Positions 11,136 to 21,905 of a stretch of 64,000 nt of DNA are shown one piece after another. The stretch is from contig OY757911.1 of NCBI GenBank assembly GCA_963585895.1, forward strand, positions 95,592,148-95,656,147, in the 5' to 3' direction. The position numbers and the translations under genes are program-made. Every line of letters begins with the position of its first letter. Position 1 is the first letter of the stretch. Origin of the DNA: Sepioteuthis lessoniana. Its lineage: Eukaryota > Mollusca > Cephalopoda > Myopsida > Loliginidae. The notes under the pieces are model-generated. The model searched no databases. It saw only the letters and a list, made by a program, of their open reading frames with translations, and was not told the DNA's origin.

Positions 11136-11784
11136 TTATAAAAAGATTAATTAAAAAAAAACAACTACCCTGAAAAAGTATCAATTTGAATTCAAGTGTT
11201 AACTTTTATGAATATTACATAATACAATTATGTTTATTTGAAAGTATGAATAAAAGATCATTTAGCAATCAATTTTTATGAAATATGTATTTTTTATGAT
11301 AATGATTAAGACATAAGATAATTGTGTTTCATTCTTCATGTCGTCTTTAAATGAATTAAACAGGTGTACTAATACGGGCGGAGAGGAAGCTAATTTTACT
11401 ATGGTAACCAATTTGAACTCAGATTTTAAAATTGAAGAAATATTTGCAAATACTCATGTAAAATTTTCGGGATATATCATTCTATTTACTTAAGTCATGA
11501 AATACATTTTAATAAATTTTATTTCTAATTTTTCTAAAAAACTAATATAATAATTCAATAAAACAGAAATATATATTGTCGAAATAAAAAAAAGCGAATT
11601 GTAATTGACATTTAAAAGACTATGAAAAATAATAAAAGCAAGCTTACAGACAACTAATGAATTTCTATGGACAAATACAAATAAATACGTTCAAATTAAA
11701 TATTCATTATTTTTTTGTCTATTGAATTTTAAAATATGAATTATCTGTATCAAATTTCTCATGATTGTTAAATATTAATGATTT
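11136..11784. other. Unassigned AT-rich stretch
   Basis: Strong A/T bias. No coding frame or family signature seen. Confidence 0.5.
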
Positions 11785-12005
11785 CGCCTGTGGCCCGGGA
11801 GATCGTCGTTCAATCCTAGGTCGTCATATCAAAGACTCAAAAATGGTACTTGATGCTACTTGGCTTAACATTCAGCATTTTAAGATACCGATCAAGGATA
11901 AAGTGGAGTAATCCAATAAACAGTACCTTTCTTTTCATCTCGGTTTAGTAGCTATTGAAAAGAGAGCCTAAGGTTTGCCCTCGACTAGTGTCGCAAACTT
12001 TATTT
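11785..12005 (+). repeat. SINE family C
   Basis: A tRNA-like head part (CGCCTGTGGCCCGGGAGATC and a TTCAATCCTAGGTCG B-box-like block) precedes ATCAAAGACTCAAAAATGG, GATGCTACTTGGCTTAAC and TAGTAGCTATTGAAAAGAG. Confidence 0.7.
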
Positions 12006-12182
12006 TTTACTTAATGATTAATCAAGTTTCAAGACGAAAGGCTTTTCTCAAAAGATCCATACAATCCTACAAACATACCAGAGAAAATTGAAAGTTATTA
12101 AAACATTTTTAAAATCCAATCCTTAAAATTGTTTGAATAAATGAAATTGTGAAAGATTATTCTGTATTTTCTTTTTATCACA

Positions 12183-12185
<3 letters not shown>
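12006..12185. other. Unassigned AT-rich stretch
   Basis: Nothing recognised. Confidence 0.4.

Positions 12186-12226
<41 letters not shown>
12186..12226. repeat. (TA)n microsatellite
   Basis: Pure TA run. Confidence 0.97.
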
Positions 12227-12227
<1 letters not shown>

Positions 12228-12445
12228 GTAGCTACTCTACACGAGTCAATTCGAGTGTCATTGTGTGCCCCATTCACATGACCTTTTGCTACATCTAAGC
12301 CAAGGGCCTATTAGATTACTAAAAGTTCCCTTATGAAAGCAACAAGCTAGAAAGTTGCATGTACGTAAGAACGAGAAAATAATTCTTAAATATATCAATC
12401 TCTTTTTAGATCTATTAATTTCGAAATAAATACATGCACACATAT

Positions 12446-12473
12446 CTATCTATCTATCTATCTATCTATCTGT

Positions 12474-12543
<70 letters not shown>
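12446..12543. repeat. Compound microsatellite (TATC)n(TG)n(GA)n
   Basis: Three successive simple repeats with sharp boundaries. Confidence 0.97.
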
Positions 12544-12547
<4 letters not shown>

Positions 12548-13065
12548 AATAGCCAGAAAGACACATTGAATGAACCACTCCGCTTCACTTGGGTTCGTTC
12601 TTTTCAATCTATTTTTGAATTTATTCGTTAACTTCCATAATTGTAAATTTCAATGGTGGCTGCTGCTACGATGACTCTGACGAAGATAAATTTGGCCATT
12701 TTATGATATTTGGTATCCCTGGAAGACAATCACGGTTTCAGGGTTAACGTTATATGATTACCACTAGAGAATATATCATAGAAACTGGAATCTCAACCAA
12801 AGAATCCCACCTTAAACCTTTGAACTGACGAAAACGTAATCCGCTTTGTTAACGAGTCGTCTTTTCGATTCAATCTCAGATGAGAACCCAGCCAATTTGA
12901 TATTTCAACTGGCAATATCTTGGAAACGACTCTCAGAACAGCGGCAGACAAGAGGTGTAGTGAAGTCATTCGAATGAATGTGTCCAGTAGTCAGCGATGG
13001 GCAGTTATGTCAGAGATAGCTATTTCTCAACTCGGGTATGAAACACCAAAAACGTGACTCAAATT
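12544..13065. other. Unassigned stretch of fairly even composition
   Basis: No open frame above chance and no repeat signature recognised. Confidence 0.4.
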
Positions 13066-13535
13066 TTGCTGTTGTTTGGTTTGGTTTGGTTTTATGGCGC
13101 ATCAGGAATTGTATGTTATTAATGCCAAATCCACCCTTATCTATATAAACAATTCTATTTCAAACAATTCATTTTTGCATAAGTTCACAGTTTCAATGTA
13201 AAAACAGTACTATTTCAAACAATTCAGTTAGGCATTAGTCCATATTTTCAATCTCAAAAAAGATTCCATTTCAAACAATTCAGTTTAGCATAGTTACACA
13301 AATTGACCGATAGATAGGACCCAATCAGTTGCTACAACTCTGGGACGGAGTGGACCTGGGAGCGATGGCAATGAAGACGTACTCCACTTTCTTCAAAGCT
13401 CCAACATTACTTGAGCCTCACCATCAGATTGTTTAGAGTCATAACGAAAACACTCATTGTTGGGGAAGACTTACCCCTCCGCAGAAAAAAAAAACAGTCA
13501 GTGTATTCTACAGCTCCATCCGACTGGGCAATTTC
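13066..13535 (+). repeat. Family D element
   Basis: The leader module (TTGGTTTTATGGCGCATCA, then ATTAATGCCAAATCCACC) is followed by three units built on TATTTCAAACAATTCAGTT. The core then has TCAGTTGCTACAACTCTGGG, GGAGCGATGGCAATGAAG and CATCAGATTGTTTAGAGTC, and ends near AGTCAGTGTATTCTACAGC. Confidence 0.7.
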
Positions 13536-13749
13536 ATTGTAGTGTCCTTTTATATTTTGTTTCTTCCGTTCAATCCCTGAGGCCGTGTAATCAGAAAGAA
13601 ATGGATATCTGCCACCACATATCAGTTACTTTGTTATTCTAGAATCAGACCCCATCCTGCATCTTCGCTTCATTCTTTCTCTATTCACAGAGATTGCTTG
13701 TCTTTTAGCACCCAACTGCAACAGAGAAAAAGAGATCGAATCCCAAAAT

Positions 13750-14575
13750 TTGTGATATGGCTTCGAGCTGACAAAGAAAAGAAGCAGAAGGTAACCCGTA
13801 AAAAAAAATACCGACGCTGACTACGCCGATGACATAGCGTTACTGGCAAATACACCCAACCAAGCCGAAACACTAATGCATAATTCGGAACGAGCCGCTG
13901 CAGGCATTGGTCTCCATGTCAATGCACACAAAACTGAATATATGTGTTATAACCAAACAGGCGACATTTGCACATTAGACGGAACCTCTCTGAAACTAGT
14001 TGACAAATTCACCTACCTAGGAAGCAGCGTCTCATCAACCGAAAAAGACATCGACACTCGGCTAACGAAGACATGGACAGCTATCGATAGGCTCTCGATC
14101 ATATGGAAATCAGACCTAACCGATAAAATGAAACGCAGTTTCTTCCAGGCAGCGGTCGTATCGATACTGCTATATTGCTGCACTACTTGGACGCTAACTA
14201 AACGGCTGAAGAAGAAACTAGGCGGCAATTACACAAGAATGTTGACAGCAATATTGAACCAGTCATGGTGGCAACACCCCACAAGGCACCAACTATACGG
14301 CCACCTGCCTCCCATCACGAAAACTATCCAAGTTAGACGAACCAGACACGCAGGACACTGCTGGAGGACGAGCTCATAAGTGACGTACTCCTATGGACCC
14401 CCGGATATTGCCAAGCAAAAGCAGGACGACCAGCTCGAACATACATACAGCAGCTATGTGAGGATACAGGATGTAGCCCTGAAGACCTGCCAGAGGCAAT
14501 GAATGATAGGGAAAAGTAGTGAGAGAGGGCCAGGGATATCCGTGCTAGCGGCACGACATGATGATGATGTTCTCA
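13750..14575 (+). pseudogene. LINE-1f, 5'-truncated reverse transcriptase 3' half
   Basis: The open frame runs unbroken from about 13810 to 14379. It starts just before the catalytic box DYADDI at 13819-13836, continues through HKTEYMC, the FTYLGSSVSSTEKDID block and RTRHAGHCWR, and then loses frame. Out-of-frame homology continues to an ASGTT-like end and a short ATGATGATG tail near 14560-14573. Upstream, a frameshifted GFELTKKRS-like block marks the 5' truncation near 13755. The known role of such proteins is target-primed reverse transcription; this copy lacks the endonuclease and fingers. Clade assignment (RTE-, CR1- or Jockey-like) is uncertain. Confidence 0.85.
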
Positions 14576-15769
14576 GAATAGCCTCCATCTTTTACTTTGG
14601 TAGGGTGACTCTTTAAATCGTGACCTCTGCTAAACGTATCATGTTACCAAAAGCGTAGTGGAAAAGAGATTAAACTCTGTTAATTCGGCCAACTACCGCT
14701 TCCGTGTTCATTTGCTGAAATGCTTCATCCGATAAAGCCAGGATTATTTGACCATGGCTTTACATCTTCATATGCGAATATCCGCTATAAACAACGATTA
14801 TGATTCCGGTGCACTCATCGTCAAGAAGCGTACCAGTTGGCAGAGGAGGCAATCCATTGACCTTGGCACAATTCGGTCGGGAGAATCCAAGCTAGCAGAC
14901 ACAATGGTGTTGGTTGAACTCTGGTTTTGCCTTGTTGTGTTGTTCTATTCCTATTTTTCCATCGATCATGTGGGAAATGGGTTCATCCCTTGTCAGCGTT
15001 ATCGACGTAAAAAATAGCTTCACTCTCTAAAACCACTTGGAAGAAGGGTTATTTGTATGCAAGAAGGGCTTGGTTGAATATTGATTGGAGGCAAAGCCAG
15101 TCGAAACTTAGAGGAAGATTCGTCTTTTTCCTTCTTCTATCATCAAAATTAACATTCCATGTTATCTTAACTCAAACCTGAATTTTTGCATGAAGTTTAT
15201 TCAGAGATTACGATTTCAGATACCAAGAAGCGCTTGGAAATGATCTTCTTTTTTATTTGAGATTCTCTTGCACTGAACATGCTTCGACGGTTATCAGTTG
15301 ATAAATTAGTTAATGCATGTTTCTAGAAAAAGGATCGAGATTCGATTAAGTGGATAGCACTATTAGAGATAAGCTAAAGCAATTATTTGAGAAAATGAAA
15401 TAATAATGTTTAATTTGAACTGCATTTTAAGTACAAAATATCACAAGGTATGGTACACTATTTCCAAAATAGAACTTCCAAAATTTATAAAATATGTTGG
15501 CGAATAATTTACCAATAAATCCATGTACAGCAGATATTTACACAATATAACTGATGAAAACCAATTGTGAATGAAAAAATTAGAAATTATTTCGACTAGT
15601 ATAAGAACGATATTTATCGATGAGAAATATGGTTTATTTGGGTTTGAGAGACGTATTTTATGTTAACACGTACATGAGATAAACAGATTTTAACTCCTTC
15701 GTCATATTAAATTATTTCGCCTTTTTATCAATGATGTTTGGAATACAGTGACTGTATTTTCTGTAGAAG
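14576..15769. other. Unassigned stretch
   Basis: An 89-residue open frame at 14748-15017 has one hydrophobic segment (LWFCLVVLFYSYF) but no family signature. I regard it as probable chance. Confidence 0.4.
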
Positions 15770-16015
15770 GGTAAGACACACTCCAACAAAAATTGATGTC
15801 TTTGATTTAACATCTGCTGTCGAGACAGAGGTCGAGGGAGTACGGAATACCCCTTTATTGTTATAACTCCCGGGTCCGATATCACACGTCAGAGTCAGAA
15901 CTATGGAGCCAATTGATCGGTTTGCAAATATCTTTTTATCAGCAAGAAATACTTGATATCATGGCATTTCAAACTTCGTGAATTATTTAATGCCCAAACC
16001 ATCTTTATAGAAAGA
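15770..16015 (-). repeat. Degenerate family D core plus tail module
   Basis: On the minus strand the core words (ACTCTGACGTGTGATATCGG, ATTCCGTACTCCCTCGACC, CTTACCCTTCTACAG) are recognisable but worn. At 15955-16015 an ATTTAATGCCCAAACCATC block matches the module shared by D leaders and SINE B tails. Confidence 0.4.
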
Positions 16016-16635
16016 CAATAGTTTGGTTGGGTTTGATTATAGTGCATAGCAAACATTGTTGGTTAATCAAAGCATAATTCTGTTTTTACATATGTATTAA
16101 GCATGAGATTTGTAAACACATTTAGTGATACGCACAGTTAAATCCATTTATCTTAGTTTGATTTGATTTGACCTGGTTTTATGTTATATAAACTATTGTA
16201 GGTTATTTAATCCCAAATCCATTTGATACATATTAATAGTTCTATTTCAAATATTTCATTTCAACTTAAGAACAGTTTAAAATGTAAAAAACAGTACTAT
16301 TACAAACAATTCAGTTTAGCATAACTATGCAGTTTAAATATCAAAACAGTTATATTTCAAACATTTCAGTTCAGTATAGGTATATTGTTTAGTTATATTT
16401 ACCACATAGATTTGACCCTATCAGGTGCTACCACTCCGGTCCAGAGTGGACCAGGGAGCAATGGCAGAGAAGGGGTACTCTGCATTCTCCTGAGTTCCAC
16501 AATTACTAGAGCTTCACCATCAGATTGTTTAGTGTTATATCCAGGACACAGGTTAGGGGAGTCTCACCCCTCAGCAAAGATGCAGTCAGTGTATTCTGCA
16601 GCCGCAGCCGACTGGGTCAGAATTCAGTTTAGTAA
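16016..16635 (+). repeat. Family D element, first of a tandem pair
   Basis: Two leader modules (GTTTGGTTGGGTTTGATTAT and, at 16155, a second ending TTTAATCCCAAATCCATTTG) precede units on TTACAAACAATTCAGTTTAG. The core has GTGCTACCACTCCGGTCCAG, GGAGCAATGGCAGAGAAGG and CACCATCAGATTGTTTAGTG, and ends CAGCCGCAGCCGACTGGG. Confidence 0.7.
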
Positions 16636-16669
16636 AAGTCAACAATATTAAATGGTTAAAGGTTTTTTC

Positions 16670-17020
16670 TATGTATGACTAACAATTCAATTGAACATCA
16701 GTCATTTTTTGCACACAGCTTAATGATCAAACAGTTCTATTTCAAACAATCAAATTTAGCATCAATCACTTATTTTATCAGTTTAAGTCAAACAGTTTAA
16801 TTAGACCTATTGATAGGACCCTTTTAGGTGCTACGACTCCGAGCTAGAATTGATATTAAAGCAATGGCAATGAAGGAGTACTCCACCTTCCCCAAAGCTC
16901 CACAGACTAAAGTCTCACCATCAGATTGTTTAGTGCCATATCTCGGACACTCGTTATGGGAGGGTCTTACTCCTCTGCAGAGATGTAGTCTGTGTATTCT
17001 AATGACCCAGCCGACTAGAC
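16670..17020 (+). repeat. Family D element, second of a tandem pair
   Basis: It lacks the module but has two leader units (ACAATTCAATTGAACATCAG, TTCAAACAATCAAATTTAGC) and a complete core (GTGCTACGACTCCGAGCTAG, GCAATGGCAATGAAGGAG, GTCTTACTCCTCTGCAGAG). Core-to-core spacing is about 390 bases. Confidence 0.65.
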
Positions 17021-17047
17021 TAAAATACAGTCGTGTATTCTTCAATC

Positions 17048-17180
17048 CAGAGCTTTGGGATAAGCGGCTTTATATCTTACCCAAGGTTATTAGTCTGAAA
17101 TGGAAATTAATAACGTCACTGGAGATCGAACTCACTTACGACATTATCGTGGTTTAAAATGTTAACTTCAACGCCTCAAT
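17048..17180 (-). repeat. SINE family B fragment
   Basis: The minus strand carries GAGTTCGATCTCCAGTGACG and ATTTCAGACTAATAACCTTG, fitting the head and body of family B. The tail is missing. Confidence 0.45.
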
Positions 17181-18062
17181 AAATCCCCTTGATATCATAT
17201 AAAACGTGTGTAATGAAACTTGTAAGTATCTGAACAATGAAAATACGAATATAAAATGTACTTAATCCCGTAAACCTTTGGCGTAAGGTAACCCCCGCAT
17301 AGTTGATATGATATTAAAATCAATCAATATTTTTTCGTATTTAATTTTGAGGATCATTAATTCCTAATCTATGTTAATTCGATTTAGATTACTTGATAGA
17401 AAAAACCCTGACGCAAATTGCATTAACCCTGAGGACGAGAGTGACGACTGGGTGCTTTTAAGATTTACGTCATTTTTCAAATTTGTTCCCGCATTTCGTA
17501 AGTGATTATTTTCTATAATTCTGAAACATTAGAAGTTTAATACGGAATTAATTGAAACATATCAAGAGTATTACCCAATATATATATATATATATATATT
17601 GGTACATGCTAATTTATAGAGGCAAATACTATGAGAAATATGCAAAAATTAGGAGATTACAATGAATAGAATTTATTTAAATTGCTCGATTCTGTCATTT
17701 GTGAACATTTGCATGGCCTTGCATATAGCCAGGACCAAACAACATTCAATTGTCCTGGAAGTCATTTATATTTTACTTTATAGCCATTTTCAATGCAAGG
17801 AAAACCCCAAGCACTCCATTCATTATTTATTTATTTATCTTGCTTGACTTTGGGTGGTTTTTATTTTCCCCCTCCCCCTTTGTTTTGCTATCATTCTCAT
17901 TTTCAGCCCACTTAAATTTATTTACGTTGTTTTTAAAAGACTTCTGAAGGCAGTCGCTTGACAAATCTCAGATGATAGGGCCCTTGCGATTTCAATAAAT
18001 TCTACATATTGTAATTACCTAATTTTGCATATGTCTATTAGTATTTGCTTCTTTCTCATTCT
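17181..18062. other. Unassigned AT-rich stretch with a short (TA)n
   Basis: A (TA)n run lies at about 17577-17600. Small open frames at 17662-17947 have no recognisable domain. Confidence 0.4.
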
Positions 18063-18063
18063 C

Positions 18064-18134
<71 letters not shown>
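18063..18134 (+). repeat. (CT)n microsatellite
   Basis: An almost pure CT run of about 70 bases ending in CAG directly before the Penelope-like fragment. Confidence 0.97.
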
Positions 18135-18135
<1 letters not shown>

Positions 18136-18136
18136 G

Positions 18137-18439
18137 GATCTCCGCGGGAAACTGGAAGCAAAGATGGTACAGCCATAGACACTCATTTTCCAACCCGAAA
18201 CTTAGGTACCAGACTGCTTTATCGAAATACTTCTGGGGCCTAAAGATCTGGGGCTATCCCCAAAAATTAAGTGGAAAATATTAAGACACTCATCTGCCGC
18301 CAACAGCTTCAACGGTAGATGTTACCTATGCTTAGACGAAAAAATTAGCATAATTAATTTCAAGAATAGAAAACTTTTATTGAACAAAAGAAATGAGCTT
18401 GTCTTTAAGTGTAGACATAGAGGAAAATTTAAATTATCT
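18137..18439 (+). pseudogene. Penelope-like element: GIY-YIG endonuclease C-terminal fragment
   Basis: Translation in two frames, joined by one shift near 18243, gives a part with GNWKQRWYSHRHSF and YQTALSKYFWGLK. These resemble the region after the GIY-YIG box, with its conserved Arg and His residues. A second part carries IKWKIL, a CYLCLDEK motif with a CxxC pair, LLNKRNELVFKCRH, and a stop. This arrangement is what I know from the C-terminus of GIY-YIG-bearing Penelope-like retroelements. The reverse transcriptase is absent, and the 5' boundary falls at the CT microsatellite. A hammerhead ribozyme on the same strand 700 bases downstream supports the assignment, because Penelope-like elements are known to carry hammerheads in their pseudo-LTRs. 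Confidence 0.65.
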
Positions 18440-19130
18440 TGAATAATAAAGAAATATTAGTAAATAATAGAGATCAACCCAACAGCAGATACCACCGAGA
18501 CAAGGAAAGATAAAGGTTTATAAGGGCCAGATGAACAAGGAATATTAATCCAAAAATAGGGCCTGCGATTCTAGTGTGGTTAATTCCCCTTGACCATTTT
18601 TAGGGTAAATTTTAAAAAATACACTTGACGACTATAATGAATGTCCCCACCTTATCTGGTTTAAGTATCTCGATCCTAATTAAAACTAGAGGAACGCCTA
18701 AGATGGCAACAGCTGGGTTAATTAACAGACATATCAGAAATAAATATAAATCATATATGAGATTGCGATTAGTTAAACGATCTTAGTCTGTTTAGAATAG
18801 CACACCTGCCAAGTAGAAGAAACCACAAACGGAACACAAAATTAAAAGGGACTGACCAGTAGATTAATTCCACTCCTGTCTCTTAATCGTTCTAACATAT
18901 AATATGTTCACACCCTCTGCTCACGCCTATGAACGAAAGAATTTGTAACTTTGTAATTCGAGTTCCACTTTATGTTTTTTATTTTTATGTTTTTTATTTT
19001 TATTTTTATTTTTATCTTTGTTTTCTGATTTTTAATTTATTTTTAATTTCTTTAATTTTCCTATTTATCTTCTGAATACGAACTGTAACTCCTCATTCGC
19101 ATCACATCTCTGGGACAATACAGAGCATGT
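18440..19130 (+). other. Presumed 3' region of the Penelope-like element
   Basis: Non-coding sequence between the endonuclease stop and the hammerhead. It includes a T-rich stretch (18970-19070). No other family signature interrupts it, so I infer it belongs to the same element; similarity to other copies cannot be checked here. Confidence 0.35.
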
Positions 19131-19204
19131 AAAAAGAGTCATCTGACGAGACGGAGAATACACCAACAATATTCTCCGCCGAAATAAATGTATTATGACG
19201 GCTT
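19131..19204 (+). ncRNA. Type I hammerhead ribozyme
   Basis: All invariant core positions are present: CTGACGA at 19143-19149 and GAAA at 19181-19184. Stem II pairs 19150-19160 with 19170-19180, giving ten Watson-Crick pairs and one A.C mismatch around a 9-base loop. Stem III is short: A19184 with T19193, then TA with TA, and a 4-base AATG loop. Stem I pairs GTCAT (19138-19142) with ATGAC (19195-19199), flush with the core on both sides. It then has an A/GG internal loop and an AAG/CTT outer helix, which is where type I ribozymes make tertiary contacts with loop II. The predicted cleavage triplet is ATT, with cleavage after 19194. The expected role is self-cleavage of the retroelement transcript. 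The fold is read directly; activity is not shown. Confidence 0.85.
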
Positions 19205-19229
19205 AACCGAGTTTAGTCTCCACTTAATT

Positions 19230-19235
<6 letters not shown>

Positions 19236-19284
<49 letters not shown>
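19236..19284. repeat. (TA)n microsatellite
   Basis: Pure TA run just 3' of the hammerhead. Confidence 0.97.
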
Positions 19285-19287
<3 letters not shown>

Positions 19288-19735
19288 AAGGTAAGTTTTT
19301 TCCTAAAAATTCTAAAAGATATTAAGAGGTAATTTTTCATCCACGATAACGCCTGATGAATATTCCAATTTTTATTTGCTTTATAATTTTAAATGAATAC
19401 CAGACATTTATCTTGAACGATTTCGTACACAACGAACGATTTTTTTAAAAAGATAAAATTAAAGTTTAATTTTTGCTTCACACTTTTTGAAATTTTTACA
19501 CCAATATAATTTATTTAATGGTGTTGTTGCGTTTTCTTTGCCGAGGCGTGTGTAGGTTTATCTCACTGCATACAAGTGTACTGTTGTTCAGAGTTTAAGA
19601 ACCAGTGACTTTCGAATGTTACAACTGCCCGCATCAACGATTGGCTATGAGTAATGTTACCAACACAGTGAATTAAAAAAAAACAATTGCACGAATTGTT
19701 GCTAAAGGGCTAGTGGTAGTTTGGTGAGACTTGAG
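19285..19735. other. Unassigned stretch
   Basis: AT-rich, with no signature recognised. Confidence 0.4.
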
Positions 19736-19739
19736 TAGG

Positions 19740-20010
19740 TATTTACCCAACATCTCCTCCATAGTTTGTATTTGGCACAAGATCAATATTTAAACGGGAA
19801 AAATTAATTCAACGTTTCCTTTCTCTTAAACAGGTTGCTCAAGGAATAAGAATCTGTTTACCTTATTATTTTTCAGGTATACAAAAACGTTATTTTATAC
19901 CTACCAAATTTCAAATAGAAATGGAAACAATCTCTTGCAAGATTTGAACTCAGATCGTCGATTCCTTTTCTAACAAAGATACATTTTACGCTAAGCGTGC
20001 CTCCTGGTAG
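19740..20010 (-). repeat. Old SINE family A copy
   Basis: The minus strand has a B-box-like GAGTTCAAATCTTGCAAG and then body words such as TTAATTTTTCCCGTTTAAAT and GATCTTGTGCC, in family A order but heavily substituted. Confidence 0.5.
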
Positions 20011-20384
20011 AGACTTGGGTTTATTTTAAAAAGTGACGGTTGGTACCTGGAGAGCAAAGTGTTGTGCCGACTGGTTTAGAGGTTATGCGAAATTGCCTCC
20101 CTTGGGGAGGTCAACGATTTATAGTTGAGCAATACTTACCTCTATAAACGAAAGAAAACTACTCCGTATGTATTTATATACTTCCTATCGGTTTGAAAAA
20201 GATTACTTCCGAAATAAAAGGTGATTTAGGGAAAGAAAACTACGTATCTATATTTCCTTCCTTGATATTGAGAATAAGTGATAAACTGTTTTTCTCTTTG
20301 TCTCCTTTAACTTTTTTCATTAACCCTTTGAGAAGTAAACATTTAAGACTTCAATAGTTATTTGAAGTACATTGTATTCTTTGT

Positions 20385-20605
20385 TTAATGACATATCAAT
20401 TCATGGGTTATTTAATGCCAAAGCCATCCTTCTGGAAGAACAGCAGAGGAAATAGGTAACCCATAGCTGGCGGAATAATGTATTTAATTCCTTTACAGGG
20501 GTCATTTGTCAAAAATTGAACCTGATAGTGTGACTGGTGTTTGAACTCGCTTACTATAATATCACAGTCCATTACGTTAGCCACAACGCCATGGGGACTC
20601 CCCAG
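20385..20605 (-). repeat. SINE family B, full length
   Basis: Read on the minus strand: head GGCGTTGTGGCTAACGTAAT, B-box-like GCGAGTTCAAACACCAGTC, body CGCCAGCTATGGGTTACC, and tail GGCTTTGGCATTAAATAACC with ATTGATATGTCATTAAAC. Confidence 0.7.
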
Positions 20606-21816
20606 TTATGTCCTTTGATTCATTTCCCGGAAAAGACTGGGTTATTTTTTGCAAGGGATTCTCTCCTCCATGGCTTGTAGACAAAAAGTACAAAGTTGTA
20701 CTTATGAACTGACGTCTAAGATTGTTTCTAAACTCAGTTTACAATTTTCCGGGTTATTAAACTTTCAAGGAACTCTGCAAATTATGCAACCTTTTCCTAC
20801 AATAACATAATTTGTATTAGTAAAAGTTAAAAGAGTTTTCCTTTTTTATTTTGAGATTAGTATTAACTACGACTACCATTCTGCTCAACTATTTACAACT
20901 ATTTTACATGTAACCACATAATTCCATTCTCTCAGAACATTAAAAGATATTAAAAAAATAATTTTGAAATTAATGAATTATCACATCAAATCTCTTCACA
21001 GGGTCTTGAAAATTTCCTCTATTGCTGGCTCTATTGCATTATTCAAGACTAGTAGTTTCTTAATCAGTCATTTCTTTCATCGCGTAAAGATAAGTTTTAA
21101 TTGAGATCTTCATTTTAGACGTGGGATATTTATACTAAATTCATTGAAGAAATACGAACTTTAGATATACTTAATAATGATTATTTTATGCTTGCGTTTT
21201 CCATTCTCTATTTTAATTGTTTTTTATTGGTCATCCAAATTTGTTTCAAAACGACTTATTTCTATGGCATGTAAGTAGAGAGTTACACGTAGGTGTTTTA
21301 GTTAACTTAATATGGAAAGCAACAATCTACACAACTGACGAAAATATTACACACAGTTTCATTTGTATATCTTGAGGATGTTCATATCTTTACGGTTATA
21401 TCATCTTAATTAGTTTCTAAGAAAAAAAAGCTAATCTAATCGTAATAAACTCTGTACCTTATCCCAAAAAGCAGTAAAATTTAAAGGAAAATACTGGCAA
21501 TTTTTGTTCGTAAATGTTTTTGATTGGGTCGATTATTTCTAGTGCCTTTCTCAATTTACTGCTTACAACCGTTGTTTATTTTGTTCTTGTTTTGTGGGAT
21601 TTACATTTTTAATTTCATAAAATAAAAAAGCAACAAAATACTCCAAAAATAAAACTGATGTCATTTCCTCTTAAATATTTCAAACTATTTTAAATATATT
21701 TGTGTATGAAGACTTCTAGTACAACACATGTTATCTTGATTTAATGAAACTACTAAAAAATGAATTACGATTTTATGATATAATGCTAGACTATTTTGGT
21801 CAAAGAAATGCACTGA
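20606..21816. other. Unassigned AT-rich stretch
   Basis: No coding or repeat signature recognised. Confidence 0.45.
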
Positions 21817-21860
21817 GAAAGAGAGATAGAGGGAGAGAGAGAGAGAGAGAGAGAGAAAGA

Positions 21861-21900
<40 letters not shown>

Positions 21901-21905
21901 AAGAA
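21817..21905. repeat. (GA)n imperfect microsatellite
   Basis: A GA run with AAAG and GGGA interruptions. The open frames across it on both strands are low-complexity artefacts. Confidence 0.95.

Noticed and set aside
12825-12850. CTGACGAAAACG word
   Set aside because: CTGACGA is followed at once by AAAA, leaving no room for stem II.
18045-18284. Open frames coding Ser-Leu repeats through the CT array
   Set aside because: They are translations of a (CT)n microsatellite; only the part after 18137 resembles a real protein.
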